Of a DNA stretch of 64,000 nt, positions 43,766 through 52,863 are shown one piece after another. The notes beneath the pieces were generated by a model. The model was not told where the DNA came from. It made no database searches and was given only the letters and a program-made list of their open reading frames with translations. The first letter of the stretch is position 1, and every line of letters begins with the position of its first letter. The DNA lies in NCBI RefSeq assembly GCF_036568125.1, contig NZ_DATCTF010000012.1, positions 179,404-243,403 of the forward strand, in the 5' to 3' direction. Origin of the DNA: Magnetovibrio sp. GTDB lineage: Bacteria > Pseudomonadota > Alphaproteobacteria > Rhodospirillales > Magnetovibrionaceae. The position numbers were made by a program, and so were the translations under genes.

Positions 43766-43814
43766 GCCCTCCGAAGGCAGAGGTCGTGAGTTCGAATCTC
43801 GCCGGGTGCGCCAT
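43766..43814 (+). repeat. att copy 2 (right end of island 1, left end of island 2)
   Basis: This 49-base copy matches the 3' half of the tRNA-Arg exactly, including the CCAT end. It is not a tRNA because the 5' half is missing. It marks the junction between two tandem islands. Confidence 0.92.
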
Positions 43815-43852
43815 TTCCTTCAATGACTTACACCCATTTCCGCTTATGGCGT

Positions 43853-44863
43853 TTAGGCCGACTGTGCCGAAACTGTGCCATAGGCGTTTAGCGCCGCGAT
43901 TGCCCGCTCCTGAAAGTCAGGAGCCAGGTGCGCATAGCGCTGCACCATCTGGAAGCTTTTGTGCCTCGTCAGGTGCATAATCTCGTACAGCGACACGCCT
44001 TGCTGCACGAGCCGTGAGGCGAAGGTGTGCCTCAGGTCGTGAAAGCGAAAATCATCCAACCCCGCCCGCACACGTGCCTTAGCAAAGGCCGTGCTGACGT
44101 CTTTCATGGGTTGGCCGCGATAGGTGAAGACGGGACCGATTTCTTTGGGGCCTAAATCCGTCAACACCTGCTTGGCGCGATCCGTCAGACGGATCGTGCG
44201 ATCTTCGCCGTTCTTGGTTTTTGTGTACGTTATGAACCTTCGCGCCAAATCGACATTTTGCCAATCCAGTTTGAGCAATTCCGAACGCCTGCCCCCTGTA
44301 TCGACGGCGAAGGCAATCAACGCGCGCTGATGGGGCTTGGACGCCATCAGCAAGCGTTTCTCTTCTTCCACCGTCAGCCACCGACACCGCCCCGCGTCTT
44401 TCTTCATACGAGGGAACGGCGGCACCTGAGCCAATAGGCCTTCACGGAACGCCTTGTTCATGATCGCCCGTAACGTAGAAAGATCGCGCAACGCGGTTGC
44501 GGGTTTGACTTCCCCCAATCGCTCATCCACCCATTCGCGGATCACCGCATGGGTTAGGTCGGTTAGGGTCTTGTCCCCGAACCTGTCCATCAGCCTTTGC
44601 AGGCGGGATTTGACGCTCGCCTTATACGACACCGGATTATCCCTTAGGCGTTCCTGTCCGTAACGCAATAGTGCCTCTTGAAACGGAAATTCCGGGATCA
44701 CTCCGAAATGCTGTTCTAAGAAACTCTCTTGTTGCCACTTCGCCGCCAAAGCCTCAGCTAACTTTTTATCGTCAACCCCAGTGCTTTTGCGGTGGCGGCG
44801 ACCTTTCTGGTCTGTCCAATCAACCCACCACTTGGTGGAATTTTCGCGTTTAAAGATACGCAT
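43853..44863 (-). CDS. Island 2 integrase (tyrosine recombinase)
   Basis: This 336-residue protein has an N-terminal KWWVDWTDQKGRRHRKSTGVDDKKLAEALAAK region, a core-binding domain, and the catalytic set: Arg in TGGRRSELLKLDW, Lys in TYTKTKNGEDR, His-x-x-Arg in HDLRHTFASR, and Tyr in VQRYAHLAP. The C-terminus reads GTVSAQSA. It sits 38 bases from att copy 2. It differs clearly from the island 1 integrase, so the two islands arrived separately. Its start overlaps the excisionase-like gene by 106 bases. Confidence 0.93.
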   Translation of the reverse strand: MRIFKRENSTKWWVDWTDQKGRRHRKSTGVDDKKLAEALAAKWQQESFLEQHFGVIPEFPFQEALLRYGQERLRDNPVSYKASVKSRLQRLMDRFGDKTLTDLTHAVIREWVDERLGEVKPATALRDLSTLRAIMNKAFREGLLAQVPPFPRMKKDAGRCRWLTVEEEKRLLMASKPHQRALIAFAVDTGGRRSELLKLDWQNVDLARRFITYTKTKNGEDRTIRLTDRAKQVLTDLGPKEIGPVFTYRGQPMKDVSTAFAKARVRAGLDDFRFHDLRHTFASRLVQQGVSLYEIMHLTRHKSFQMVQRYAHLAPDFQERAIAALNAYGTVSAQSA

Positions 44864-45099
44864 GTTTGCCGTCCTTTCTGCTGTGCAGAAGTTCGGGCGC
44901 TGTTGTGTGCCTTATTCTGCTCCGCATGGGCTTCGATATCAACCACGTCCCAGCGCTTGCAGCGTGGGCCGAGGTTTACGTAAGGGATGTCGAAAGCCAA
45001 AAACGTATCCACGCACACGCCGAGCCATCCCGCCGCTTCCTCACGTGTGAGGTAACGCCGGACTGGCAATGCGTAAGCTAAGGCCGTTTCTGTCGCCAT
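44758..45099 (-). CDS. Excisionase-like DNA-binding protein
   Basis: The protein has 113 residues from the ATG at 45099. ALPVRRYLTREEAAGWLGVCVDTFLAFDI is a helix-turn-helix region like that of phage excisionases. Its 3' part overlaps the 5' end of the integrase gene in another frame. A run of CCTTAGCTAAGG palindromes lies upstream at 45072-45270. The longer in-frame ORF (to 45162) is less likely. It is expected to control direction of recombination; the identity is inferred. Confidence 0.6.
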   Translation of the reverse strand: MATETALAYALPVRRYLTREEAAGWLGVCVDTFLAFDIPYVNLGPRCKRWDVVDIEAHAEQNKAHNSARTSAQQKGRQTCVSLNAKIPPSGGLIGQTRKVAATAKALGLTIKS

Positions 45100-45270
45100 C
45101 CCCTTAGGGCTTCCTTCTGTTTCACCGCTTGCGCTTAACGTAGGGAACCGCCCCTTAGCCAAACCATGCGTTTCTATTTTCGACCATCAGCCTTGATCTG
45201 TATTTTCCCTTAGCTAAGGGAAAATCAGTTCCAAAGCGCCTTAGCTAAGGCATGCGAACCGCCTAAGGCA
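45072..45270. promoter_or_regulatory. Cluster of CCTTAGCTAAGG palindromes upstream of the excisionase gene
   Basis: A 22-base perfect palindrome, with core CCCTTAGCTAAGGG, is at 45203-45224. A 14-base perfect palindrome (GCCTTAGCTAAGGC) is at 45238-45251. Related half or partial sites occur at 45072-45083 (gtaagctaagg), 45100-45109 (cccttaggg), 45151-45160 (ccccttagcc) and 45261-45269 (gcctaaggc). The repeats look like binding sites for an excisionase, integrase or repressor. Nothing else was found in this stretch. Confidence 0.6.
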
Positions 45271-45350
45271 AAATTGCCAAACCCGCTCCCGAAACCTCAT
45301 ATTCCGTTACGAAACAACATGCGCAAAAAAACAGGCCGCGTGCAGCGACC

Positions 45351-45469
45351 CGTATCGTTACGAAAGGGGTGGGGTGTAATGGTCTTCAAAACGAAGACGA
45401 ATCGGTGCATCCAATACGTAGGGAGGCCTTTCGATGCGTATCGTTACGAAAGGGTTTCGTATCAATACG
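45351..45469. promoter_or_regulatory. CGTATCGTTACG-type repeats
   Basis: Two exact copies of CGTATCGTTACG lie at 45351-45362 and 45437-45448, and CGTATCAATACG at 45458-45469. A related half, ccaatacgta, is at 45411-45420, and attccgttacgaaa at 45300-45313. All have inverted CGTA...TACG ends. They sit upstream of the excisionase gene and beside the LuxR gene and look like operator sites for an island regulator. Confidence 0.5.
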
Positions 45470-45502
45470 AACGACAAAGCTGCGGCATAGCTTCACCGCC
45501 CC

Positions 45503-46225
45503 TCACAGGGCAATAAGCCCCAATTGAATGGCACGCGCCAATGCGTGTTCACGCGTCGAGGCTCCAAGCTTACGCTTGGCACTGCCGATGTGTGTATCCA
45601 CCGTGATCCGAGCGATCATCAGGCGGTCAGATATTTGTTCGCTGTTCAGGCCTTGCGCAAGCCATAACAAGCATTCTCGTTCGCGGGTGGTCAACGTCAC
45701 CGCATTGGCTTGTTCCTGACGCAATAAATCTTGAATAATCGTGTGGGAGTACAATACCGCCAATGTGATTTGGGTCGAAACTCCCTCATACAATCCCATA
45801 AAGTTTTTTGTATTTTGGTCGGTCCCAAAGAAGAAACCGCCGACATCACCGTCGCGCTGAAGTCTGAGGGGAATGGTCACGGCGGTCTTAATGCCAACCT
45901 GCTCTGCGTCCCTCATCATAAGAAGTGCTCTTTCGCCGATATCGCCTCGTTTTGTGTTGTATTCGGCTCCGGATACAATAGGGGTCAGCTGGCTCATGCA
46001 ATGGTGAACCGTATGGTCGACCTGGTCGAAATTTTCTTGCATATAGTGTTCGATCCACCCCGGCTGCGCGGTGCTCATAAAGGCCAAATTGTCCACTGGA
46101 CCAAAAGCATAGTTTACGGTGTCCGCCCCTAAACTCTCCATATGCCGCGTCGTGCTTGTCCACGCCACGTCAACTGACGAGGACCGTGAAATGGTTGTGA
46201 TGAAATCAAGCGTTTGGGTATCCAT
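45503..46225 (-). CDS. LuxR-family regulator, first copy (AHL-receptor type)
   Basis: This 240-residue protein has a receptor domain, then a GerE HTH with LTTRERECLLWLAQGLNSEQISDRLMIARITVDTHIGSAKRKLGA, typical of LuxR quorum receptors. The receptor part keeps W and Y (GWIEHYMQENFDQVDHTV) and the Asp of the AHL pocket, though the next Pro is His. No luxI synthase is found in this window, so it would be a solo receptor. It is a tandem paralogue of the next gene. Both read away from the RTX gene. Confidence 0.85.
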   Translation of the reverse strand: MDTQTLDFITTISRSSSVDVAWTSTTRHMESLGADTVNYAFGPVDNLAFMSTAQPGWIEHYMQENFDQVDHTVHHCMSQLTPIVSGAEYNTKRGDIGERALLMMRDAEQVGIKTAVTIPLRLQRDGDVGGFFFGTDQNTKNFMGLYEGVSTQITLAVLYSHTIIQDLLRQEQANAVTLTTRERECLLWLAQGLNSEQISDRLMIARITVDTHIGSAKRKLGASTREHALARAIQLGLIAL

Positions 46226-46236
46226 GAAACGTCCTG

Positions 46237-46965
46237 TTATGGCGCGATGATGCCCAGTTGAATCGCCATGGCAAGCGCATGCTCCCGCGTTGCCGCTCCC
46301 AGCTTGCGCTTGGCGCTGCCGATGTGGGTGTCGACGGTGATGCGCGCAATGTTGAGGCGGTCGGCGATCCGCTCACTGTTTAATCCGCGCGCCAACCACA
46401 AAAGGCACTCTTTTTCCCGAGCGGACAACGGCGCGGCCTGGGCTTGCTCGTTGCGCAATAACGTTTGGATGATGGAGTGGGAATACATGGCGGCCAAGTG
46501 AATGATCTGGCCATTTTCGGACAACAACATTTGCAATTCTGGCATGGACATATCGCACGCCAGCGACATCCCACCAAACGAGCGATCCGCCCACGGCAAC
46601 CGCAAAGGCAGCGTCACCACGGACGCGATGCCGGTCTCGGAAAACTCCAGCGAAACCTTGTCTTCAGCGGAACCGTCAAAGGTCTGGGCCTTCAAACTGC
46701 CCAAGTCCAGAAACGACGTGTTGAGATAGTTCATGCAGTGATGAAGCTGCTTGTCATGAAAGGCATATTGCTTTTCGGTATAACGCTCCATCCACCAATC
46801 GGGAGTGGTGGTGTACATGGAGTAATCGTCAAGCTTTTCACCGGCGGCATAGACCAATGAAGTTGCCCCCATCTGTTCCATGAACGCCACGGTCATCTCC
46901 CACGCCTCATCCGCCGTGGTCGCGGCGTTCAAACGGGAGAGAAAATCGGTGAGACGATTGTCCAT
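46237..46965 (-). CDS. LuxR-family regulator, second copy
   Basis: This 242-residue protein starts at the ATG at 46965, as shown by alignment with its paralogue. The HTH is LSAREKECLLWLARGLNSERIADRLNIARITVDTHIGSAKRKLGA, nearly identical to copy 1. The receptor domain keeps W, Y and D (DWWMERYTEKQYAFHD) with Lys in place of the Pro. The gene starts about 195 bases before the RTX gene and is divergent from it, so it may control RTX expression. A direct repeat, cctataga, lies at 47033-47040 and 47043-47050 in this gap. Confidence 0.85.
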   Translation of the reverse strand: MDNRLTDFLSRLNAATTADEAWEMTVAFMEQMGATSLVYAAGEKLDDYSMYTTTPDWWMERYTEKQYAFHDKQLHHCMNYLNTSFLDLGSLKAQTFDGSAEDKVSLEFSETGIASVVTLPLRLPWADRSFGGMSLACDMSMPELQMLLSENGQIIHLAAMYSHSIIQTLLRNEQAQAAPLSAREKECLLWLARGLNSERIADRLNIARITVDTHIGSAKRKLGAATREHALAMAIQLGIIAP

Positions 46966-47032
46966 GGGGGGCACGTTTCTGCATAAATTCATTAATATGA
47001 ATAATCGTACGCGCGTCAATGGCGCAGAACAA

Positions 47033-47050
47033 CCTATAGAACCCTATAGA
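47033..47050. promoter_or_regulatory. Direct repeat CCTATAGA in the LuxR-RTX spacer
   Basis: Two copies of cctataga, ten bases apart start to start, lie in the 195-base gap between the divergent LuxR and RTX genes. The spacing of one helical turn suggests a regulator-binding site, but no binding protein can be assigned. Confidence 0.35.
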
Positions 47051-47160
47051 TAGACTTTAGCCCTGCAAAATGGTAGTTCATCATACGAGAGTTGTGGGTA
47101 TTTTTTGCGTGATTTTTTAGGACGTCAACGTGCGTTTACATGAGGGGGCATTGACGCGAA

Positions 47161-50100
47161 ATGGCTGAAGCCATCATTACAATTAATAGCACCAATTATG
47201 TAATACCTATTTTGGCTCCTATTTCTGTAGGCGGTACTCAAAGTATTCAAAATGGCTTTTATGTTAAAGTCGGCAATGAATATGTGAGGCCTTCCGATTC
47301 CGTTATTACGGATCTAATTTCATCAAGCCAATCATTATGGATTTTACAATCACGAGACCTAAACTATTCAACAGATAGCAATAATGTTATTAATTCATTT
47401 AGTGATCTGCGTACCACAACAAATGCAATACACCAAGGCATAGTTGGTGAGGGCATTACAATCCCAGCTGTTGGTGGAACAGTAGGGATTATTGCAGGTC
47501 TTGCCTTGGCGACAAACCCAGTTGGGTGGACGGTTCTAGGGGCAGCAGCGATAAGCGCAGCCCTAACTGCGGGCTCAACGTACTTTAGCTACAGCAGCGC
47601 ACAACGGAAAGCTGAGCCCCTACGCATCTCCACGGACCTGATCCATCAAGCCGAAATTAAAATACAACAATTAAATGATAAAGGGATAACGAATTGGTTA
47701 CAAAACCCTCAGGGTTCTATTGACATTGCTTTAATTAAGAGTGCGATTCATGACTTTAACTTCATCATGTCCACTTTCTCTCTTGCAACGGAAATTGCGA
47801 AGTACGTCTCATCTCAAGAGGCACAATACACATTAACAAATGCACTCGAGGCGCTTTCCTCAGCTGTTAATGTTTTTGGTGCTGGGCTCAAGGGGATAGT
47901 ACAGTTTACTGGTAGTTTTTCCAGCTTTGCCGCTTCATTCGTAACAGACTTATATGGTGCGACGACTGAGAGCCAGGTGAATGATGTTGTCAATACATTA
48001 CTTCATAACCTGTCAAATGGCACCTTACTCTATGACATTCCGTTTCACCAAGACCAACAAGATGCAATTACCGGGTTATTACCTTCAATTAGCATTAATG
48101 GTTCAAGTGGTGCCGATGTTATGCATGCAAATGCGGCCACAGGAAGTATTCTTCTGGGAAATGGCGGCAACGATACTCTATCTAGCGGCGCGGGAAATGA
48201 CACGTTAAAGGGTGGGTCTGGTGCGGACACATATGTGTTTAGTGGTACATGGGGTGCCGATAAGGTCATCGACGATGGCGGGACACTCCAATTTACCGGC
48301 ATCGATTTTAATACATTTTCTGGCTATGCATTTGAAAAAAGCTACCTGGATCTAAAAATCATCAAGGGTAATGACATTATCATCGTTACTGATTTCTTCA
48401 CAGCTCACAGCACAAAAAGCACTACCCTCAGCAGCTCTCAATTTAACAACTGGACGTTCTCTGGAAGTGGTTGGACCAAAACGGCATCGGATATTGTTAA
48501 TCGAATTCCTGACAGCGACTTCCAAACTTCCGCAACCCCACCTTCTGCGCCCGGTGGGAATGATACGTTTTCAACCAATGGCGCCACACTTATTGAGACA
48601 CAGCCTGTCTTTGCCTCTTACACGGATAGTTTTGCCGCAACAGCACTATTCACCGTAACAGGGGGCACATATGAAAGTTTTGTCGGTTATACAATTCATG
48701 ACAAAACAGCCGTTGCGGGCTCTGCTGCAAGTACGGGCACCACACAGGGTGGAATTGGATACTTCTATACAAATGCAGGCGCAAGCCTCGTTGGCACTGT
48801 CTTTTATAGTTCAGACTATAGTATATATGACGTCAATGGTTTGGTCGGGGGTTATGGATCCAACCAATTCGAAATCCATCCAATTGTTTATTCAAATGGT
48901 GCTTATAGGCAAACAAACGGATCTGTGGTTGCTAGGACCTATGCGCCAGATAAAGCGGTTGCACCGACCGTGTCCGTCAACAGTCCAAGTTTTCTAGGAA
49001 CCGTAGACACGACCCCAACGCCTGTATTTTCGGCAACCGACCCCAACAGCGACAAAATCAATCTAACTCTTACCCTAAGCAACGCCACGACCCAAGCTGG
49101 GTTGGTTACCATTCTCGGCAAAGCCTTGGCACCCCAGGCTTCACTCACGTTTGGTTATGGTTCTTTTACTGGGACAGACTGGCTTGCAATATCAAATGCC
49201 GTTAAGGGCGACAGCTTTACATTTAGGGCAACGGCCAGCGATTACGGACTGACGGGTAACACAGTTAGTTTTACGTATACGGTTGGCAATTCCGCACCAA
49301 CTGCAAACAACGACACAATCGGTAACGTCTATCTCAACACCCCCAGCGCCATAAATAAGCTGTCTCTGTTGGCGAACGACCTAGACCTCGATGTGGCGGA
49401 TACGTTGTCCATCACCGGCGTATCGAACTTTGTCGGCGGGACGGCGGTCGTCGATCCCAGCGGACATGTTATTTTCACCCCCACCACCGGCTTCGTCGGA
49501 ACGGCGAGCTTCAATTACACCGTCAGCGACGGCACTGCATCCAGCACCGCCACGGCCACGTTTACCGTCATCGACCCCAACACAACACCGGTAGCGAACA
49601 ACGACACATCATCGACTTACCTCGACATCCCAGTCACCATCGATGTCCTCGCCAACGACACGGACGCCGACAATGACACGCTGACCGTCAGCGGCAAGAC
49701 CAATGGAACCAACGGTACCGTTTCGATTGCCGCGAACGGCTCATCAGTGACCTACACGCCCACCGCCGGTTATGTTGGTCAGGATACATTTACCTATACC
49801 GTCACCGACCCAGGCGGAAAAACGAACACGGCAACCGTGACCGTGAATGTCGCAGCGGCAAATGTCGCGCCGGTGGCAACGGACGACACGGCCACCACCT
49901 CCCAAGGGACGGCCGTCGGCATCAATGTGTTGGCAAATGATACGGACGCCAATAACGACACCCTGACCATCGGCGGAAAAACCAATGGCACGAACGGCAC
50001 GGTCGTGATTGCTGCGGGCGGGCAGTCCGTCACCTATACGCCGAACGCCGGATATATCGGCCAAGACTCATTTACATACACTGTCACCGACCCAGGCGGG

Positions 50101-52860
50101 CTTACCAACACCGCCACCGTAAACGTAACCGTCACAGACCCAAACCAAGCCCCCGTCGCGACCAATGACACCGCGAGCACTACGGCTGGAAATTTCGTCA
50201 AAATTGATGTACTGGCCAACGACACGGACCCTGACGGCGATGCTCTGACCATCAGCGGCACAACAAGTGGCAGCAACGGCAGTGTTCTTATCGCGCAAGG
50301 TGCATCAACCGTATTCTATGTCCCAAAAGCTGGGTTCACCGGTCAAGATACGTTCACCTATACGACGGTTGATCCTAAGGGCAAGTTCGACAGTGCCACG
50401 GTCACCGTCAATGTAACGGCCGGGCAAGCTACGACGGATACGGTCGTTTACGCTGAAAATTTTGATACCAATCCGAATTACACCAGCGTGGTTTCCACCA
50501 ACACGGCAAATTTTGGCAGCACCGTAGGTTGGCAATCAACGGGTGGGCAATCGGGTGGATACTATAAAGCCTCGGTCTGGGATTATTGGGCCAATTGGGC
50601 CGCTGTCGGAATCAGCCCAACCTTCCAAAAAGTCAATACGGATCAGAATTTCAAAATCGAATTCGATTTCAATCCCATCGACACGACCTGGGGCAATTAC
50701 CCCGGAATCTACTTCATGGATTCTAGCCAGACCCCAATTAATCCATCAACGAATACCGCAACTAATTACGCGACCTCCTTATCTTCGGCTTTTACGGTCA
50801 ACTGGGCTGACCGTGTCCCTTCGTGGTTCAACCTCAGAACCCTAAACGATAGTCACTCGAACCCCGTAACGGTGACGCTCAACACGTGGTATCACGTGAA
50901 ACTTGAATATGATGCAAGCGCAAGCCAGGCTGCTTTGTCCGTAACCAAACCAGATGGCAGTGTATTTTATCAGCTGCTTGGACATTCCTTTCTACCCAAG
51001 TACGGTTTTGATCAGATATTCATCGGAGAGATGCAAAACGATACCTTCCGTTACGGAAGCAGTAAGACCGACGTCGGTATCGACAACATCAACATCACGG
51101 TTTTGGCCCAAAACACGCCCATCGCCACAGGCACCTCGGGTCAAGACACCATAGTCGGTACCATTGGCAATGACGTTCTTAACGGCGGCGCGGGCGCTGA
51201 TATACTTGGTGGTGGAGATGGCGATGATATTTATTATGTCGACGATGTAGGAGACATCGTGATCGAAGGCTCAAATGGGGGCACCGACAGTGTATACACA
51301 TCCATCGCATTGACTTTGCCGGATAACATAGAATTTGCCATCCTCCAAGGTAACGCTTCGGCCAACTTAACGGGGAATGCTGCGGCCAACAGATTGACGG
51401 GCAATGCGGCCAACAACGTCCTTGATGGCGGTGCGGGCGACGACATCATGAGCGGGGGTGCGGGCGACGACACCATGATGTGCGATTCGGCTGCCGACCA
51501 AGTCGATGGTGGCGAAGGTATCGACACCGCCGATTACAGTGCCGTTGCCAGTGGGCTGTCTATCGACTTGCTCTACAGCGGCAGCGCGGTGACATCGATC
51601 GAAAACGTGGTGGGCACGGGCTATGACGACACCCTCACCGGCACCGATGGCGCCAACGTCATCTCCGGCGGCGCGGGCAACGATTGGCTCAACGGCCGGG
51701 CGGGCAACGACACCATGTACGGCGGCGCGGGCGACGACACCTTGGTGTGCGATTCAGCCCTCGACCGCGTCGACGGCGGCACAGGCATCGACACCGCCAA
51801 CTACGCCTGGGCCGGATCCGCGTTGAACCTCGACATGATCTACGGCGGCAGCGCCTTCGCCAACATCGAAAACGTGGTCGGTTCCGATCATGACGATACC
51901 CTCACCGGCACCGACGACGCCAACGTCATCTCCGGCGGAGCGGGTAATGATTGGCTCAACGGCCGCGCCGGGGCCGACACCCTCAACGGCGGCGCGGGCG
52001 ACGACACCTTGATCTGCGATTCCGCCTTGGACCGGGTCGATGGCGGCACCGGCAATGACACCGCAAGCTACGCCTGGGCCGGATCCGCCCTGAACCTGGA
52101 TATGATCTATGGCGGCAGCGCCTTCGCCAACATCGAAAACGTGGTCGGTTCCGATCATGCCGACACCCTCACCGGCACCAACGACGCCAACGTCATCAGC
52201 GGCGGCGCGGGCAACGATTGGCTCAACGGCCGCGCCGGGGCCGACACCCTCAACGGCGGCGCGGGCGACGACACCTTGATCTGCGATTCCGCCTTGGACC
52301 GGGTCGATGGCGGCACCGGCATCGACACCGCCAACTACGCCTGGGCCGGATCCGCGTTGAACCTCGACATGATCTACGGCGGCAGCGCCTTCGCCAACAT
52401 CGAAAACGTGGTCGGTTCCGATCATAACGACACCCTCACCGGCACCAACGACGCCAACGTCATCAGCGGCGGCGCGGGCAACGATTGGCTCAACGGCCGG
52501 GCTGGCAACGACACCTTGAGCGGTGGTGCAGGGGCGGATTCCTGCATGGGCGGGGCGGGGTCCGATATCTTCCGTTACACGTCGACGTCGGACAGCACGT
52601 CTGCGGCGAAAGATGTCATTTTGGATTTCGATGCCACTGACGCCAACGAAGACATCTACCTCAGCGGCATGCTCACCGGCATCTTCAACTGGCTGGGCGC
52701 GGGCGCGTTCACCGGCGGCAACAACACCGAAGCGCGCTTCGACGACGGCACCGATCTGTTGCAAATCGACACCAACGGCGATGCCACCGTGGACATGGAA
52801 ATCACGCTGACAAACGTGAGCCTCGCCGACCTCGATGCCACCGATTTTACCGTGACCTAA
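47161..52860 (+). CDS. Large RTX adhesin/toxin-like protein (1,899 aa)
   Basis: The N-terminus has no Sec signal, as expected for type I secretion, and a Gly/Ala-rich hydrophobic stretch at residues 95-145 (IPAVGGTVGIIAGLALA, GWTVLGAAAISAALTAG) that could insert in membranes. A first RTX block (GNGGNDTLSSGAGNDTLKGG) lies at 320-355. Four cadherin-like repeats with APVATDDTATTS and FTYTVTDPGG occupy about 710-1085. A ConA-like domain (1093-1316) follows. Then come a second RTX block with 89-residue tandem units (1320-1800) and a C-terminus ending ADLDATDFTVT, which fits a T1SS signal. The first 2 kb is AT-rich and the rest is GC-rich. A calcium-dependent adhesin or toxin is the best reading. 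Confidence 0.8.
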   Translation: MAEAIITINSTNYVIPILAPISVGGTQSIQNGFYVKVGNEYVRPSDSVITDLISSSQSLWILQSRDLNYSTDSNNVINSFSDLRTTTNAIHQGIVGEGITIPAVGGTVGIIAGLALATNPVGWTVLGAAAISAALTAGSTYFSYSSAQRKAEPLRISTDLIHQAEIKIQQLNDKGITNWLQNPQGSIDIALIKSAIHDFNFIMSTFSLATEIAKYVSSQEAQYTLTNALEALSSAVNVFGAGLKGIVQFTGSFSSFAASFVTDLYGATTESQVNDVVNTLLHNLSNGTLLYDIPFHQDQQDAITGLLPSISINGSSGADVMHANAATGSILLGNGGNDTLSSGAGNDTLKGGSGADTYVFSGTWGADKVIDDGGTLQFTGIDFNTFSGYAFEKSYLDLKIIKGNDIIIVTDFFTAHSTKSTTLSSSQFNNWTFSGSGWTKTASDIVNRIPDSDFQTSATPPSAPGGNDTFSTNGATLIETQPVFASYTDSFAATALFTVTGGTYESFVGYTIHDKTAVAGSAASTGTTQGGIGYFYTNAGASLVGTVFYSSDYSIYDVNGLVGGYGSNQFEIHPIVYSNGAYRQTNGSVVARTYAPDKAVAPTVSVNSPSFLGTVDTTPTPVFSATDPNSDKINLTLTLSNATTQAGLVTILGKALAPQASLTFGYGSFTGTDWLAISNAVKGDSFTFRATASDYGLTGNTVSFTYTVGNSAPTANNDTIGNVYLNTPSAINKLSLLANDLDLDVADTLSITGVSNFVGGTAVVDPSGHVIFTPTTGFVGTASFNYTVSDGTASSTATATFTVIDPNTTPVANNDTSSTYLDIPVTIDVLANDTDADNDTLTVSGKTNGTNGTVSIAANGSSVTYTPTAGYVGQDTFTYTVTDPGGKTNTATVTVNVAAANVAPVATDDTATTSQGTAVGINVLANDTDANNDTLTIGGKTNGTNGTVVIAAGGQSVTYTPNAGYIGQDSFTYTVTDPGGLTNTATVNVTVTDPNQAPVATNDTASTTAGNFVKIDVLANDTDPDGDALTISGTTSGSNGSVLIAQGASTVFYVPKAGFTGQDTFTYTTVDPKGKFDSATVTVNVTAGQATTDTVVYAENFDTNPNYTSVVSTNTANFGSTVGWQSTGGQSGGYYKASVWDYWANWAAVGISPTFQKVNTDQNFKIEFDFNPIDTTWGNYPGIYFMDSSQTPINPSTNTATNYATSLSSAFTVNWADRVPSWFNLRTLNDSHSNPVTVTLNTWYHVKLEYDASASQAALSVTKPDGSVFYQLLGHSFLPKYGFDQIFIGEMQNDTFRYGSSKTDVGIDNINITVLAQNTPIATGTSGQDTIVGTIGNDVLNGGAGADILGGGDGDDIYYVDDVGDIVIEGSNGGTDSVYTSIALTLPDNIEFAILQGNASANLTGNAAANRLTGNAANNVLDGGAGDDIMSGGAGDDTMMCDSAADQVDGGEGIDTADYSAVASGLSIDLLYSGSAVTSIENVVGTGYDDTLTGTDGANVISGGAGNDWLNGRAGNDTMYGGAGDDTLVCDSALDRVDGGTGIDTANYAWAGSALNLDMIYGGSAFANIENVVGSDHDDTLTGTDDANVISGGAGNDWLNGRAGADTLNGGAGDDTLICDSALDRVDGGTGNDTASYAWAGSALNLDMIYGGSAFANIENVVGSDHADTLTGTNDANVISGGAGNDWLNGRAGADTLNGGAGDDTLICDSALDRVDGGTGIDTANYAWAGSALNLDMIYGGSAFANIENVVGSDHNDTLTGTNDANVISGGAGNDWLNGRAGNDTLSGGAGADSCMGGAGSDIFRYTSTSDSTSAAKDVILDFDATDANEDIYLSGMLTGIFNWLGAGAFTGGNNTEARFDDGTDLLQIDTNGDATVDMEITLTNVSLADLDATDFTVT
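51604..52530 (+). repeat. Tandem 267-bp repeats in the RTX gene
   Basis: The sequence from aacgtggt at 51604 recurs at 51871, 52138 and 52405, exactly 267 bases (89 residues) apart. Units two and three are nearly identical, and the fourth is partial. The unit contains GGAGNDWLNGRAGADT and DRVDGGTGIDTANYAWAGS-type sequence. Such near-identity implies recent duplication and possible copy-number change. Confidence 0.9.
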
Positions 52861-52863
52861 AAG

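Larger units (their letters stand above)
26145..43814 (+). mobile_element. Genomic island 1: defence island bounded by att copies 1 and 2
   Basis: About 17.7 kb lies between two exact 49-base att copies. Genes near the left end are visibly AT-rich compared with the core, while 31420-34417 and 37135-39187 are GC-rich, so the island is itself a mosaic. It carries a dnd-type operon, two further nuclease or nucleotide-acting operons, an RT unit, two tyrosine recombinases and small regulatory proteins. The integrase next to the right att (42358-43599) is the likely integrase of the island. No conjugation or phage structural genes are present. Bases 26145-26385 hold no gene that I can support. Confidence 0.88.

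Noticed and set aside
43766..43814. A second tRNA-Arg
   Set aside because: It has only the 3' half of the tRNA. It is an att copy, as are 52993 and 60159.
51754..52764. Long minus-strand frame inside the RTX gene
   Set aside because: It is antisense to repetitive, GC-rich coding sequence and consists of the same 89-residue periodicity. It has no independent motifs.
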